Counted from the stretch's first letter, positions 51,101 through 59,378 are shown. The stretch is DNA of 64,000 bases from Styela clava (GCF_964204865.1 NC_135251.1:22630001-22694000); one strand, 5' to 3'. Notes: generated from the letters alone by a model not told the origin. Numbers and translations: made by a program.

Positions 51101-54100
51101 GGGCAATCATATCGATGGATGGTAAGAGACGCACAGTTGAAAATGGTCTTTTTTATGTTGCGATAACCAGAATAAGATCAAGCAATCATTTGCACTTAAA
51201 GAATTTCAACGAAAGTTACATCAGAATCAGTGCACAAGTGTCACAAGAAATGAAAAGACTTCGGAGCAAACTATATGATTATTGTGAAACACCATTACGA
51301 ATAAAGACACACAGAAAAGAAATTTCAATTTCATACTTGAATATCTCATCTCTTAGAAAACACATTAATGATTTGAAATCTGACTTCAATTTATTAGATT
51401 CAACAGTTCTATGCATTGCAGAAACCTGGCTTAGGCCATCGGATTCTGGTCCAAATTACTACTTGGAAAATTTCAACATTTTAGAAAGATTTGATGGACT
51501 TATTCAGACAAATGGAAAAGGATTGCTTCTTTATTCAAAAAGTAATATCAGATATTCAATATACAACTCTGGAAATGACGAAATTCAGTGGATCATGGCA
51601 ATATAGATGATCTAATTTGCTGTTTCGTATATTTCCCACCAGGAACTGCTTTGTATATGATGTCTGATTTGTTCTTATCATGGTTCAGTTCTCAAACAGT
51701 ACCGGATTTAATCATTGGTGATTTCAACAAGTCAACTGCAGAAATGGAAGTGTTATCATCAAAATACTCCTTGCTGTGTTTGACAGAAAGCAAGACTACT
51801 AGAGGTTCAAGGGATATCGATCACATTTTCTGGAGGAAATCTGATCACATGTCGGTATCTGCACAAGTTTACAATGTGTTCTACTCTGATCATGATGCAG
51901 TTTCAGTACGTGTGGAAAAAAGGGAAAACTCAATGCTTCTTTGCAATGTGGAACTACCAACAGGTAAGGATAATATGATTTCTGATACAGAAGTATTTCA
52001 AATGTGTTTTTTTCATATTGTTGAGGAAATTAAAATGACACTGTTGCAATGAGAAATATACTTTTGTCATCTCCCACATAAAACCCAACCTTTATATGTG
52101 ACAATCTCATCTAATAAATGTAAAGTATTATTTGGCAGTGAGAAATTTTATTTTTATTTTTTTTCATCAAAATCCAACTATACCCCAGTTTGTCTTATGT
52201 ACTGTGTACATTTTTTATGATGCTGTAATCTGTTTAGTTTTATCAAATATAATTTATTATTATTCACTTCATTTTAAAATCAATACATTGTTATTTGCAG
52301 ATGTGATAATTTGATAGCTGCTGAGCGTGAAACCATTCCTACAATTGTGAGCTGATGTGAAGAACCCCACCACCAAACATTTAAGCTTGAAATTCTTACT
52401 AGAGTTAGCTCGTCAAGTGCAATATTTTTCATGTTATATGTGTAAGAGCTATTATTGACATATTCTAATAAGTGGGAGTGGAGAATGTACTAGCATTGTC
52501 AATGTCTGATATTTTTCATGGTTTGAATACAATGTCTTCAGTCTCATATTAAACTTTGAGTTATAACACCAATGGTCCTCACCAATGAACAACTTCGTAA
52601 AACATGCTGTTTTCGTGAGTCTGGTTTTGAATGATTGAGTTCATTTAAATTTATAGTGTAACATTAAAAACTGGCTGATGTAAGTATCGCTGGATTTATT
52701 TCAAAGACACTTATGACAGATGAATTTTTCTGTGGGTAATCTGATCATATGTCAGCATCTGCACAAGTTTATAATGTCCTCCACTATTTTAATGAGTCAA
52801 TGACGTAGGTATGTGCCAAATCATATCAAGTTTATTTACATGTTTACTCTTACTGCATTTGCAGTCAATGTTTATGCTCATTTTTTAGCCTTTTTTCATT
52901 ACAGTTCTGCGGTAAACAACATCAATATGCTAATAAAGAAGCATTACAATCTTTCCAATAGTGTTCAACATGTTATGAAATATGGTGGTCGCGGTTTCAT
53001 CAATGCAAAAAATATTTGCCGGTTTAACAGCGTGATGCAATTATTGCAAATAGTTTTCGTGTCCATATATTTGAGCATTGCTCTCTTGTCTTGAATATCC
53101 TCAAATACTTGTAAACTTACCGTCTTTTCCACATTGGAGCCACATTACGTAATTCTCGTAATTTGACACGTGATCTACTTCAATACGATACCAGCGATCA
53201 ATCTCTGAAAAATATATTTTTGGACACTGTAGTGGACCTATGGATCGTTTCAATATTATGTTGTTGTTCTTTGACACTTTTTGGACACCTAGTGAAAAAT
53301 CTAAAAAGTCGCTTTTCTCTTTGATTACTGGACCAATTGCCTTAAATTTCTTAGTGGTTAAAGATGATTTTTTTCTCCAGAAGGCTATTACTTTTATTTA
53401 TTTCAAATATTTCTGTTAGCTCTGTGAAATTTGTTTTTGTTTGCTATGACACCGAACGTTCTGCGGACGCCTATGCTGGCACTCCTCTTCATGTTCTTTT
53501 GATCACGTGCCATCGAACGTCGTTGGTTTGTAACTGAATCCTTGCTTCGCTAAGATTTGAGGAATGGTGAATAGAGAATAGGGCCGTACGTGGTGTTATA
53601 TTGCAGTAGTGACTCGGATAGTTGGTATTACTACAGTTGTGAGTCGGACCATCTTGCAATTTCAATTCACGCTGTCACAAGACAGGAACTGCTGAAGATA
53701 GGGCAGTTCCGGTACCGTAACACAGCGCAGTGACACTGAACTAACTCGTATCTGTCTGGTAAAAGCGGGGCTTGTATTTTAAATTTTGTTCCAATAATGA
53801 AGAAGGGAATGAAACGGATTACTTAGTATTTCAATTCATGTTGCAATTGAATGGAGAAGAATAGATCATTGCCTGGTGAGTAGTCTGTGTAGTCGAATTA
53901 TCCATCAGCCCTAAACGTTTATGACAGTCACTGTACCGAAATTTGTACCCCGATTCAGGTGGTTTTAAGTTGACGCATGTTATTTAGTAACGTTTTATGT
54001 GAAATGTTCGACTGTGGTTCGGTACCTGATCCGGTAATACGGTACATAATTGACTCATATTACGAGATATTTCAATTGATGTTTTAATATAATCGAGAAT

Positions 54101-56197
54101 AATGGATCATTGTCACAGGATCTAAAATATCTACGACAGTCCCTGTACCGTCACAGTACCCCGATACAGGTACTGGTAAATCACCGCATATGATTTTTTG
54201 GGGAATTGTTCTGCGTGTCCATATATTTGAGCATTACTCTCTTGTTATTGATATTTTACTATAATTCAGTAATACCATGAATCGATTCAATTATGTGTCA
54301 TATTTCTATGACTATATGGTTTGATAGAGTGCTCCAAACTACTATTCCTCTCTCTATGCTTAATTGTAAGTGCAGTGATTCTCTAACTTTTATGGTACAC
54401 CCTTCCGAACACTCTTAACACTTGCGGTCACCTGCTCTTGATTTGCGTTTAATGGTCGGTCAGTTTGTTCGCCACGTTTAAGAATGGAAAACTCAACAAA
54501 CAAAAAAAAAGGAGAAATGCATTAAATTCAAAGAATTAAAAAAAACCACAGTTGATTTACTTTAAATCATTGTAGTTATCGTGGATGGTACTTGCGACGA
54601 TATTTACCTGTGATCCTCAGAGAATTGCTCTGTGGCCCCGAGGGCCCAGTTTGACAAATCCCGTGTTAGAGGGATTCGTATGCGATTAATGTAATGATAG
54701 TGTAGCTAGAATTAACATCACACTTTCACAAACATTTGTTATGTAACGATTTGTCTAACCAGAGTCAGACTTCCTCAGACAATCAGTTCACAATAATCAT
54801 TTAGTTTAAATCTAAGACGAAATGTTACAAGACAAAATATTTGAAAGCGTGATGCAAGAAATTTGAACCATTCAGCATTTAAAAAAAATAATTACATTAG
54901 TTTTACAACTACTTTTTTACCTTTAAACGCGTCTTTTTTTTGTCCCATCTTTTTTGCAGCATCAAGCCATAAAAACTCTGAATACATACATATATAAGTT
55001 AATTTGACATGATTAATTTGACAAAATATGGTATATATATATAAAAAAAAAGTCAGAAATACCTTATTTCGGGTCCAGGTTGTCAATGGAGTTTCCTCTT
55101 GTATACCAATGTACTGGTACGAAATCATATTTTTTAAATCCTCTTTGAAACGAAATAATAGTAAAATATTAGCAGTATATAATTTTAATGAATTGCTGAG
55201 AGTGAATCTGAATGAAAAATCGAATTCGCAAAGTTTTATTGAAAACTTTCAACTAATTCACGAGTACAGATGCTTAAAAATTAAAATGCCTTGGCAGATT
55301 ATGATTTATGATTGGAAAATTAATTAATCCAATACGTTTCTTTTTACATTTGAGAAGTAGACTTACTCTGGGGTAGTATAACTGTGCTTGAATTCGACGT
55401 CAACACCCTTGGAGGTTTCTTTGGCATTTATGAACGACCAGCAAGGAGCCTCTCTCACGAATACATCGCCAACATTCAACACCTGGTACCATTCATCAGG
55501 GAACTGTCAAAGAAACTTTACAATTTTATTCAACTTCAATTAGTTAATTACGAATTTACATTTTTGAATTTATTCTCTCCTAAAATACAATTGGTTGCTT
55601 CTAGGGCTGCAGTATGAACGATGCAGTGGTTTACAGGAAATTCGCTAGATGGCGCAGTTTCTACAGCAAAACCTTTCAGAACTCTATTACTGTACCTTTC
55701 TCGGATTGACTGTGACACACCTTACTATTAAAATTCATACGATATTTGGGTGCATTTCTCTCGATGGGAATAAGGCTAAGACACGCTGCTCTGGCACACA
55801 ATCACATCGAAATTTTTGACTAAGGGATCAATAGGTAATAGGGGCAAAGGTATCTCAGACTGTTTTACTACATATAATTTCAAAACTACGGGTATTGGTT
55901 GTATCAGGTATAACCTTGTACAAAGTTCGTTTGAGTGAAAGCAAGACGACGAAATAATATAGATAAGAGGAAACACTGCAAACTGGACTTCTTCTGCTTG
56001 TACAGTGGCGTATATAAGTTGTAAATTCTTGCTTCACTAAATATCTCGTTATTAAACATATAGTTACGCTCTTACGAAATTACCATGTTCCAATCTGTAT
56101 CTTCTAGTTTGGGTAGTGAGCATTCATTGTTTGTTTCATGATTTCCATTTACTATCAGGGTGACACAAAGAAGACACGCAAGATATGAGAGCTGCAT
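42195..56197 (-). CDS. Lipocalin-like secreted protein gene, six exons, last intron enlarged by a Helentron
   Basis: Exons in transcript order: 56084-56197 (ATG at 56197; hydrophobic signal peptide MQLSYLACLLCVTL, then a Cys), 55367-55503 (DEWYQVLNVGD, the lipocalin G/E-x-W position), about 55063-55097, 54921-54977, 53121-53204 (NYENYVMWLQCG) and 42195-42346 (RYIWIYTKTP, AEDILLVHNKL, final Cys, stop TAG at 42195). Phases agree at every join and the sum is about 192 residues, the usual lipocalin size. Lipocalins are secreted beta-barrels that carry small hydrophobic ligands; the Y-W-I-Y-x-x-x-P strand and downstream helix are apoD-like. Exon 3 is the weak point: in the only phase that connects its neighbours a TAA sits just before the donor, so either my exon 3 is wrong or the gene is inactivated. 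The last intron is 10.8 kb. Confidence 0.6.
43178..43470. repeat. Cluster of CCGGTACCGG-type palindromes in the Helentron leader
   Basis: ACCGGTACCGGTACCCG at about 43180 and dense GTACCGGTACCG runs at 43395-43470 give many overlapping GGTACC/ACCGGT palindromes. Looser versions occur in the related element at 53700-54180. Confidence 0.7.
43650..44193. repeat. 272-bp tandem duplication in the Helentron leader
   Basis: The units 43650-43921 and 43922-44193 appear identical base for base where compared. The unit begins with a donor-like GTTAGTCGTTAGTG and includes TTACCGGTAAGGTACC. Confidence 0.9.
44239..44311 (+). other. Candidate leader exon of the Helentron gene
   Basis: TTTCTTACAG precedes and CACAG|GTAAGTAAG follows a stretch resembling the start of the main ORF region (TTTTGCTGGAAACAACA ... 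AAGCATTACAACTTCACC). Similar stretches start near 43555, 44466 and 52905. It may be a spliced untranslated exon. The acceptor-like TTTTTTGTTACAG before 44466 suggests the main ORF could start at ATG 44488 after splicing. Confidence 0.45.
44359..51606 (+). CDS. Helentron Rep-helicase polyprotein with N-terminal USP (ubiquitin protease) domain
   Basis: 2415 codons, one exon; the true start may be ATG 44488 (residue 44) just after an acceptor-like site. Domains in order: (1) residues about 64-335, a C19/USP-type deubiquitinase, with Cys box GLTNTKNICWVNSVLQ (catalytic Cys74), CxxC pairs and His box SGHYVSY followed by FFKYCDSVVTW; (2) 456-725, 18 tandem 15-residue basic repeats; (3) about 830-980, Cys-rich DUF6570-like region (CVCC...CSYC, MPPMAIANSLSLDAIP); (4) about 1130-1560, Helitron-like Rep with HUH motif SPHVHGLIWL and two-Tyr motif YVLSYINK; (5) about 1840-2300, PIF1-type SF1 helicase with GGAGTGKS, LFIDEISM, GDLFQLPP and LTVHKAQGQ; (6) from about 2320, start of an exonuclease-endonuclease-phosphatase domain (LNISSLR, CIAETWLRPSD). 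Rep nicks and joins DNA for rolling-circle transposition; the helicase unwinds it. The frame ends in TAG at 51604 and the endonuclease continues in another frame. The element otherwise looks recent, because 7.2 kb stays open. Confidence 0.9.
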   Translation: MFTTTIPASTHKLILFHLYACKYALFMLIFLLFCYSSAVNNINMPRKKHYNLSNSVQHVLKYGGRGLTNTKNICWVNSVLQILVRLPLHVQHDFRLCSITQVCNFCKLISLRRRMLYSPAKATRRISAYEFSLFVHDFHARPFEMFDAAEFLSMILSKITDDQIRYHNEVANTLRSMCLFSASIFERCCCGEYSRILSAMTFNIFNFNQGENFKDILKHQEEICHKCNSLKCVNYSYRTLPSVLFIAICRVDHEHKKNVNTLRYFSNLELGGNKYKLLGVVSHEGSTIQSGHYVSYCLSGNEFFKYCDSVVTWSGTENVECRPDACTLCFVKTDVLLDPLIYDTPPTSQIHDYLVSNTYSLSDCSFAASQQCLSGEYAENVASNSNQGKDFKMFDAPEKSLTDVSSDHSFDSSLLPADENSGCATNNSDNNITTVEILFQTCNTMKRHRRQHNIQKAGTIKTKKALYYQKNAGTIRKKQAIYDANNAGTIRKKRALYNVVNAGAIRKKQAIYDANNAGTIKKKQALYNVVNAGAIRKKQAIYDANNAGTIKKKQALYNVVNAGAIRKKQAIYDANNAGTIKKKQALYNVVNAGAIRKKQAIYDANNAGTIKKKQALYNMINAGTIRKKQALYNMINAGTIRKKQALYNMINAGTIRKKQALYNMFNAGTIRKKQALYNMFNAGTIRKKQALYNDINVATIRQKQTKYNHKNALKIRKKRIEYYRQKKWPQKQMFYNFAKLDNLCFIQEKYRYVNARNLNLHRQTLCSLPYTNLEFRRRVLYTHKHLKLIHLKQRKFTSDFNSRQKQYQLAKVVNKSYLAAFQHARQALLQGPVYVCVCCARLLFKKAVKQVNMVRFKNLEKVDQCLSSMESFDGVEWICSYCVTYLNKGKMPPMAIANSLSLDAIPDELSCLSTIDEHLLKLQIPFAKIGNLVRGQKRIKGPVINVPSEVQKTVSVLPRCVNDNHFHPIQLKRRLKYTGYYKFRMSNIYNVLKGLTWLKVHNDLYRKIELNGNINVHEIDPFAHNDNIDSPGSEIGEMNENYIRGSNPVPIGNRLLNNSAEDPVDVCKSESPVTSGDEMEVQGGCVLDSCMQPVNGPLAAADTVIHRMADSLHSTIIIAPAEANAPTNFFDPISKTQEEESFPKFFPFGCGGYHSAREMPCSFTTYINCRLRNVDGRFRDLTYLFWCQYVKEILQIRGVQSVYLRQMLTRGVNTKQHIHEKGGLENLINSDAAFNAYKTIRGTPAYWQNKKKDVFAMVRQLGKPHIFFTLSAAETRWSELWQILHRAKFKKDLSEESALGLSYTEKMKLIQDDPVTTALYFHHRVTEVLKFVKSPCKPLLCAVKDHFYRVEFQARGSPHVHGLIWLDIGNNDNDTIVQYTEKIISCSIPDAQNDPELYKLVTALQVHHHTSTCLKGNNAGTCRFFYPRLPLPQTMLLSGIPDSTSDADIRKFKRIRNKLQEKLCDLLQNSNDTEVSFIDFLKLCDVDEETYINAIKTSIKGEAAIFLGRKTSEAFVNNYNPNILRLHQANMDIQFIVDEYACANYVLSYINKNESGMSKLLNELNEEAKTSGSTMKERLRSLGNCWTHHREVSAQEAAYRALSIPLAASSRITKFIPTSPMQKRYACLKQNWSELPETENVLKNGVIEYYICRPIELENTSLAEFVANYDIMPGTISGDITETEEGENFNHNSNNRAEQRSNILQMKENMGCLRKRRKEAVLKYFRHYKTAAEESFALCILFVPWRNESVDLGNTNMLCDKRKTTILQQLRHFEKNASFEHLVNNILNELPEDQLEEHFEYEETTDEKDINNHISTRLMSAPRILHAKEDILISLRKLNILQREFFDDVLAHLKTPENERKSKYVFLSGGAGTGKSFALQVLTQAIDYTLMQRADVDPEEIRWLVVAPTGCAAFNVNGSTIHSAFGIPMLGSTRSYCKLSNDKLNSYMRKYFYLQVLFIDEISMVGATLFSWIDQRLREIKKSNISFGNVSVIVIGDLFQLPPVMDSWIFCTPTIHGEAGCLSTSIWSKFSLIELTDILRQKNDLEFCQICNRVREGKQTQNDIDFFNKKLHTVCQQEDTICTLLFKENAFVDQYNAQKLASLDSEVVEFFSVDVSADTMEKCDIPASLPLSRTAGLSRSLQLKVGCPVMVTCNVDTKCGLTNGVRGVVQHLENTNSMVVWVKFDDPAIGNTIRNKTRLQRPDNFSVPIVHLKCNFLYKKKTVSRRQIPLRLCFALTVHKAQGQTLDGAIISMDGKRRTVENGLFYVAITRIRSSNHLHLKNFNESYIRISAQVSQEMKRLRSKLYDYCETPLRIKTHRKEISISYLNISSLRKHINDLKSDFNLLDSTVLCIAETWLRPSDSGPNYYLENFNILERFDGLIQTNGKGLLLYSKSNIRYSIYNSGNDEIQWIMAI
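45724..46533 (+). repeat. 18 x 45-bp in-frame tandem repeat (15-residue units)
   Basis: The consensus unit is NAGTIRKKQALYNMI. Units 4-11 alternate between an AIRKKQAIYDAN form and a TIKKKQALYNVV form, making a 90-bp higher-order repeat; units 12-16 are homogenised to the NMI/NMF form; units 1, 17 and 18 are diverged. This is the pattern of repeated unequal exchange. The antisense strand is also open across the array (287 codons), a by-product of the repeat. Confidence 0.95.
51588..52052 (+). pseudogene. C-terminal part of the Helentron endonuclease, out of frame
   Basis: It continues the AP-like endonuclease domain in the -1 frame relative to the main ORF: CCFVYFPPG, then LIIGDFN, RGSRDIDHIFW and YSDHDAVSV, i.e. 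the GDFN and SDH catalytic signatures of the exonuclease-endonuclease-phosphatase fold. The overlap with the main ORF is about 20 bases. No slippery heptamer is obvious at the overlap, so a simple indel is more likely than programmed frameshifting. Confidence 0.75.
52113..52118 (+). terminator. Possible poly(A) signal of the Helentron gene
   Basis: AATAAA lies 61 bases after the endonuclease stop at 52052. Confidence 0.4.
52735..53056 (+). pseudogene. Truncated second copy of Helentron gene ends (endonuclease tail, then USP start)
   Basis: 52735-52800 repeats the endonuclease segment around 51841 (SDHM.ASAQVYNV). From 52813 it repeats the leader and first about 60 codons of the main protein, including KKHYNLSNSVQHV and a Cys box reading NAKNICRFNSVMQLL. 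It stops just before the element's right end. The order tail-then-head is what a tandem (rolling-circle) copy would leave. Confidence 0.7.
53221..54245 (+). mobile_element. Non-autonomous Helentron-related element
   Basis: It starts TGGACACTGTAGTGGAC with the same following sequence as 42815 (CGTTTCAATATTATGTTGTTG, CGCTTTTCTCT, CCAGAAGGCTATTACTTTTA) and ends GTGTCCATATATTTGAGCAT...CTCTCTTGT like the autonomous copy. About 1.0 kb, no ORF. It begins 16 bases upstream (in transcript sense) of lipocalin exon 5. Confidence 0.75.
55600..55990. repeat. Dispersed repeat shared with 58.8-59.25 kb
   Basis: The stretch around 55756-55860 (TCTCGATGGGAATAAGGCTAAGACACGCT, then CATCGAAAT and AAGGGAT) matches 59117-59215. 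It lies in the first intron of the lipocalin-like gene and looks like a transposon remnant. Confidence 0.45.
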
Positions 56198-56919
56198 TTT
56201 TTGACGTTAGTATTTTATATACTTTCTAACACTGTAAACAGGGTTAGTTATAGGGTCGTTAGTGAGAACTACAGGTACAACACATATAAATCTCAATTAC
56301 TATGCTCAGGCGCGACTGCATCGCTATTTTTAAGTTGTTACAAAGCTTCTTATAATGGCGATCCATTCTCAAACTTTTCTAGGGCATTTCGCGCATATTA
56401 AAACTTGCAGAAAATCATATAAATGTTTATTTCTTGTTGAAAAGTGTTAGATTTTTTTTTACCGCAGTAGAACTAATTAGTTGCTCAGTCCTTTCCAAAT
56501 CAAGACAAATACATTCCTTTAAAAAACTTAGATCCACGTATCCACGACTATGCACAAACCTATCTATACTCAGCTACAAATTAATTACAAAACTGCTTCC
56601 AATGCCTCATAATTTGCAAGACTTGAGTATTTGTTGACTTTCCATCGATATCATGACAGTATCAGGAAATAACAAAACGTTACGGAAATGTGCAAAGTTG
56701 CGTTATCTGTGATCAATCAATCAACTGAATGGCTTATGTATTCATAATGTGCCTCGTTTTGTGATGCAGATATAAATTATTGTTGAATGGTAACTTTAGG
56801 CTGGCTGAATAAATTAACGATGCAATGCACTGAAACATGTATATCGATGTATTCACGTACAATCCAATTTAGAAAAGATCACCATATATTATTGCATTTG
56901 GCAAACTGTAGCTGTATTA

Positions 56920-57013
56920 TTATCCCATCCTGCACTAATTGTAATGTACTAAAAGAATATCTTCTGCAGTGGCCTGTGCCTTTGGTATACACCCGTATGT
57001 ACCGCTGAGCTGA
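56920..57013 (-). pseudogene. Relic lipocalin last exon
   Basis: It matches the functional last exon at 42195-42346, including the acceptor (TAATGTTTCAG), CAGCG, TACAT and CAGAAGATATTCTTTTAGTACAT, but a base is lost after GTGTATACCAAAGG and the frame soon stops. The flanking intron up to about 57130 also matches 42350-42470, so a genomic duplication of the lipocalin 3' end lies upstream of the gene. Confidence 0.7.
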
Positions 57014-57349
57014 AACATTAGCGAATAATTCAATACATTGCGTAAATAGAAATTTTCATCTACTCCAACTTTTCATCTTGTAATGTAGTAAGATAGTCAA
57101 ATAGTAGCTCAGTACAGTAAGTAGCAAATGCTAAAGTATAAATGTGCACTTTTGAATTACGATGTAGCATTTCACTGACATTTTGAAATTTCCAAATTAT
57201 TGCATGCGTAGTCTAATCATACGACATTGCGCATATATCTATATATGTCATTGACTATGTATGTACATCACTCGAATATTTTTAGATAAATATTAAGTTG
57301 GCTGTACATAGCATTGAATTTCTTATGTTTATGAGTTGGTTGTATTAAA

Positions 57350-57545
57350 TATGACGTTAACAATCTTATACATTCATACAATACATTCATACAAATCATA
57401 TACATATAGAGCCAAGGTATATATATACATAAAGAGTCAACCAAATATGCATATACAGCAAATGTCATATGTACATACAGCCAGTGCCGTATGCGTACGC
57501 AGCCAATGTCATATTCATATACAGCCAAGTCCACATTCATGCCTT
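57350..57545. repeat. Satellite-like array, left arm
   Basis: Imperfect units of about 24-30 bases with CAGCCAATGTCATAT and CATATACAGCC. It lies left of the 57605-58426 element. The same units occur in inverted orientation on its right. Confidence 0.6.
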
Positions 57546-57604
57546 ATATGCATATCTTATTATATCACTGTATATAGTATATACAAAATATATTGACTGT
57601 ATAT

Positions 57605-58426
57605 CGTCACGCTAATAACCGAATTGCGTAAGTCATTTTTGGCGATTTTGAGTTTTTTATAAAATAGGTATTTATGTAATGCTGCGCACCTGTCTGTTAA
57701 CTTGGATTTTATTTTAGGAATTCCGAAACCCATAAAAATGGAGATTTAGTATGACATGCACATTTGTGCAATTGTTTCGTCATAAAGAATTATCCTTGTT
57801 ACCGCAGTACTATTGTGACGTCACAAAGGCAAAATAACCTCGGCGAAGTATTTTCGAGTTTTTGCATCTCGGATTCTAGCTTAGCGCGTATTAATTTGAA
57901 TTTTTACTACAGTATAGGAAGACGTACACTTGTGATATTCACTGTCCGAGTCTAATTTACCCTGGTTGGCATTTATATTGGGTGCATTGCTGTTTTATTC
58001 TTTATATTTAATCTTAGTCCTATTTCGGTGGGTGTGCAGAACGTGTTATATTGATGAAATATATATTTTTAAACATAAAAAAATGATTTAATTGAAACTG
58101 ATTAGCTATTTTGGGGATTAGACATTGTAGATACTGAGAATTACATTCGTTTTTGGAATGTTTAGTTTTCAGGACTGGTGCACATAGTGAAGTTGCAAAT
58201 TGCGTATGTCACCAAGTCATAGACACATTTCTGCCTAAGTCACAGTGCGCCATTATGACGTCACTTAACTGCGTCATACAAATTAACTTAAATCCGGCTA
58301 CGACCAAAAAATTGAACCATGTCAAATTATTGACTCTCAATTGCATAACAAAATCATTAGGAAGTTTTTTACGTTTTTCTCAAAACTGCTAAAAATGACT
58401 TACGCAATTCGGTTATTAGCGTGACG
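57605..58426. mobile_element. DNA transposon or MITE with about 46-bp terminal inverted repeats
   Basis: The ends start CGTCACGCTAATAACCGAAT and match in inverted orientation for about 46 bases with a few mismatches. The flanks are atat on both sides, possibly a target duplication, although the satellite around it is also ATAT-rich. No transposase is recognisable inside. Confidence 0.8.
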
Positions 58427-58429
58427 ATA

Positions 58430-58740
58430 TGCATATGCCATGCATATGGCATTGGATGTATATGTACATTGAGTTTACTTTGTATACATATATACATTAC
58501 TTGAACGCCTTCATATTATACTGAATTGTTTGAAAATGTATATGACATTGGCTGTGTATGTACATCATCAAAATGATAATATATGTATATATATATATAC
58601 GAGTATATAGTCAGTTAACAGTATATGCATATTACATTGGCTGTATGTACATCACCTAAATGGCTGTATATGTGTATCGAACTGGTCGGATATGCATATG
58701 ACGTTGTCTGTACAAACATATTTTTGACTTGTATATCGCG
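58430..58740. repeat. Satellite-like array, right arm (inverted relative to left arm)
   Basis: Units with ATATGACATTGGCTGTATATGTACAT are the complement of those at 57350-57545. Together with the central element they form a large imperfect inverted repeat. Confidence 0.6.
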
Positions 58741-58799
58741 ATTTCGTTGAATGTTTAAATTAAGCTATGTGCGGTCAGTCAGATTTTACAATTTCAAAT

Positions 58800-59250
58800 T
58801 TATTTTAGCTTCTTCCATAAATGGCCTACAATTAGTCGCTTCCAGTGCCCGTCTGAATTTTGTTAACGTTGATGGACGTATTACACCAACGGGCCACACC
58901 GGGAACCCCATTATGAACATGAGGTGCGACTACCACAGATTGAGAACCACTCCGCTACATCAAAAAGGTTGAGAAAAAAAAACTGCACTAATAAGGGTAC
59001 GGGATGACGAAGTCCGTACATTAAAGCCTCTCTTCAACCCCCCAAAACTCCACTAATCTGTTTGGTAGCTGAATCACACCCCACTATTCAGATTCTCATT
59101 CATAAATTTTTGGTCAATCTCCTCGATACGAATAGGGTTACGACACGCTACTTTGTCATACAAATACCATCGAAATCTTTGCCAAGGGTTAATGGCCAAT
59201 GGGATCTGTAAAAACGCGGACTTATTTACAAAAAAAAATTGAAACCATAA
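58800..59250. repeat. hAT-like terminal debris and dispersed repeat
   Basis: ACAGATTGAGAACCACTCC near 58937 is the complement of a hAT-style end (GTGGTTCTCAATCTGT). 59117-59215 matches 55756-55860. No gene is visible. Confidence 0.4.
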
Positions 59251-59372
59251 TCCAAAACAAAAACAGAACCCATAAATTTTTTTAACCCTTTTTGAGGAAA
59301 AAAAAAAGGTATTCAATTTTGTTTGCGCTGGAACTTGTTTGTGCAAGATTGTGCCCAAGAGTTTGAATACGG

Positions 59373-59378
59373 TTTATT
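59373..59378 (-). terminator. Candidate poly(A) signal of ABCC4-like gene 2
   Basis: AATAAA on the minus strand, about 135 bases past the stop codon at 59511. Confidence 0.4.

Larger units (their letters stand above)
42815..53089 (+). mobile_element. Autonomous Helentron-type rolling-circle transposon
   Basis: The left end begins TGGACACGTAGTGGAC and the right end is near GTGTCCATATATTTGAGCATT...CTCTCTTGT; both ends recur on the shorter element at 53221-54245. GGACAC and GTGTCC are inverted to each other, fitting the short terminal inverted repeats of Helentrons. Inside, left to right: a microsatellite-rich and GGTACC-rich leader, a 272-bp tandem duplication, reiterated leader exons, the giant Rep-helicase ORF, an endonuclease continuation, and a truncated second copy of the ORF's 5' end. 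It lies in the last intron of the lipocalin-like gene in the opposite orientation. Exact ends are inferred from repeat comparison. Confidence 0.75.

Noticed and set aside
51588..51606. Programmed -1 frameshift between helicase and endonuclease
   Set aside because: No slippery heptamer or downstream stem was evident in the overlap; an indel is simpler.
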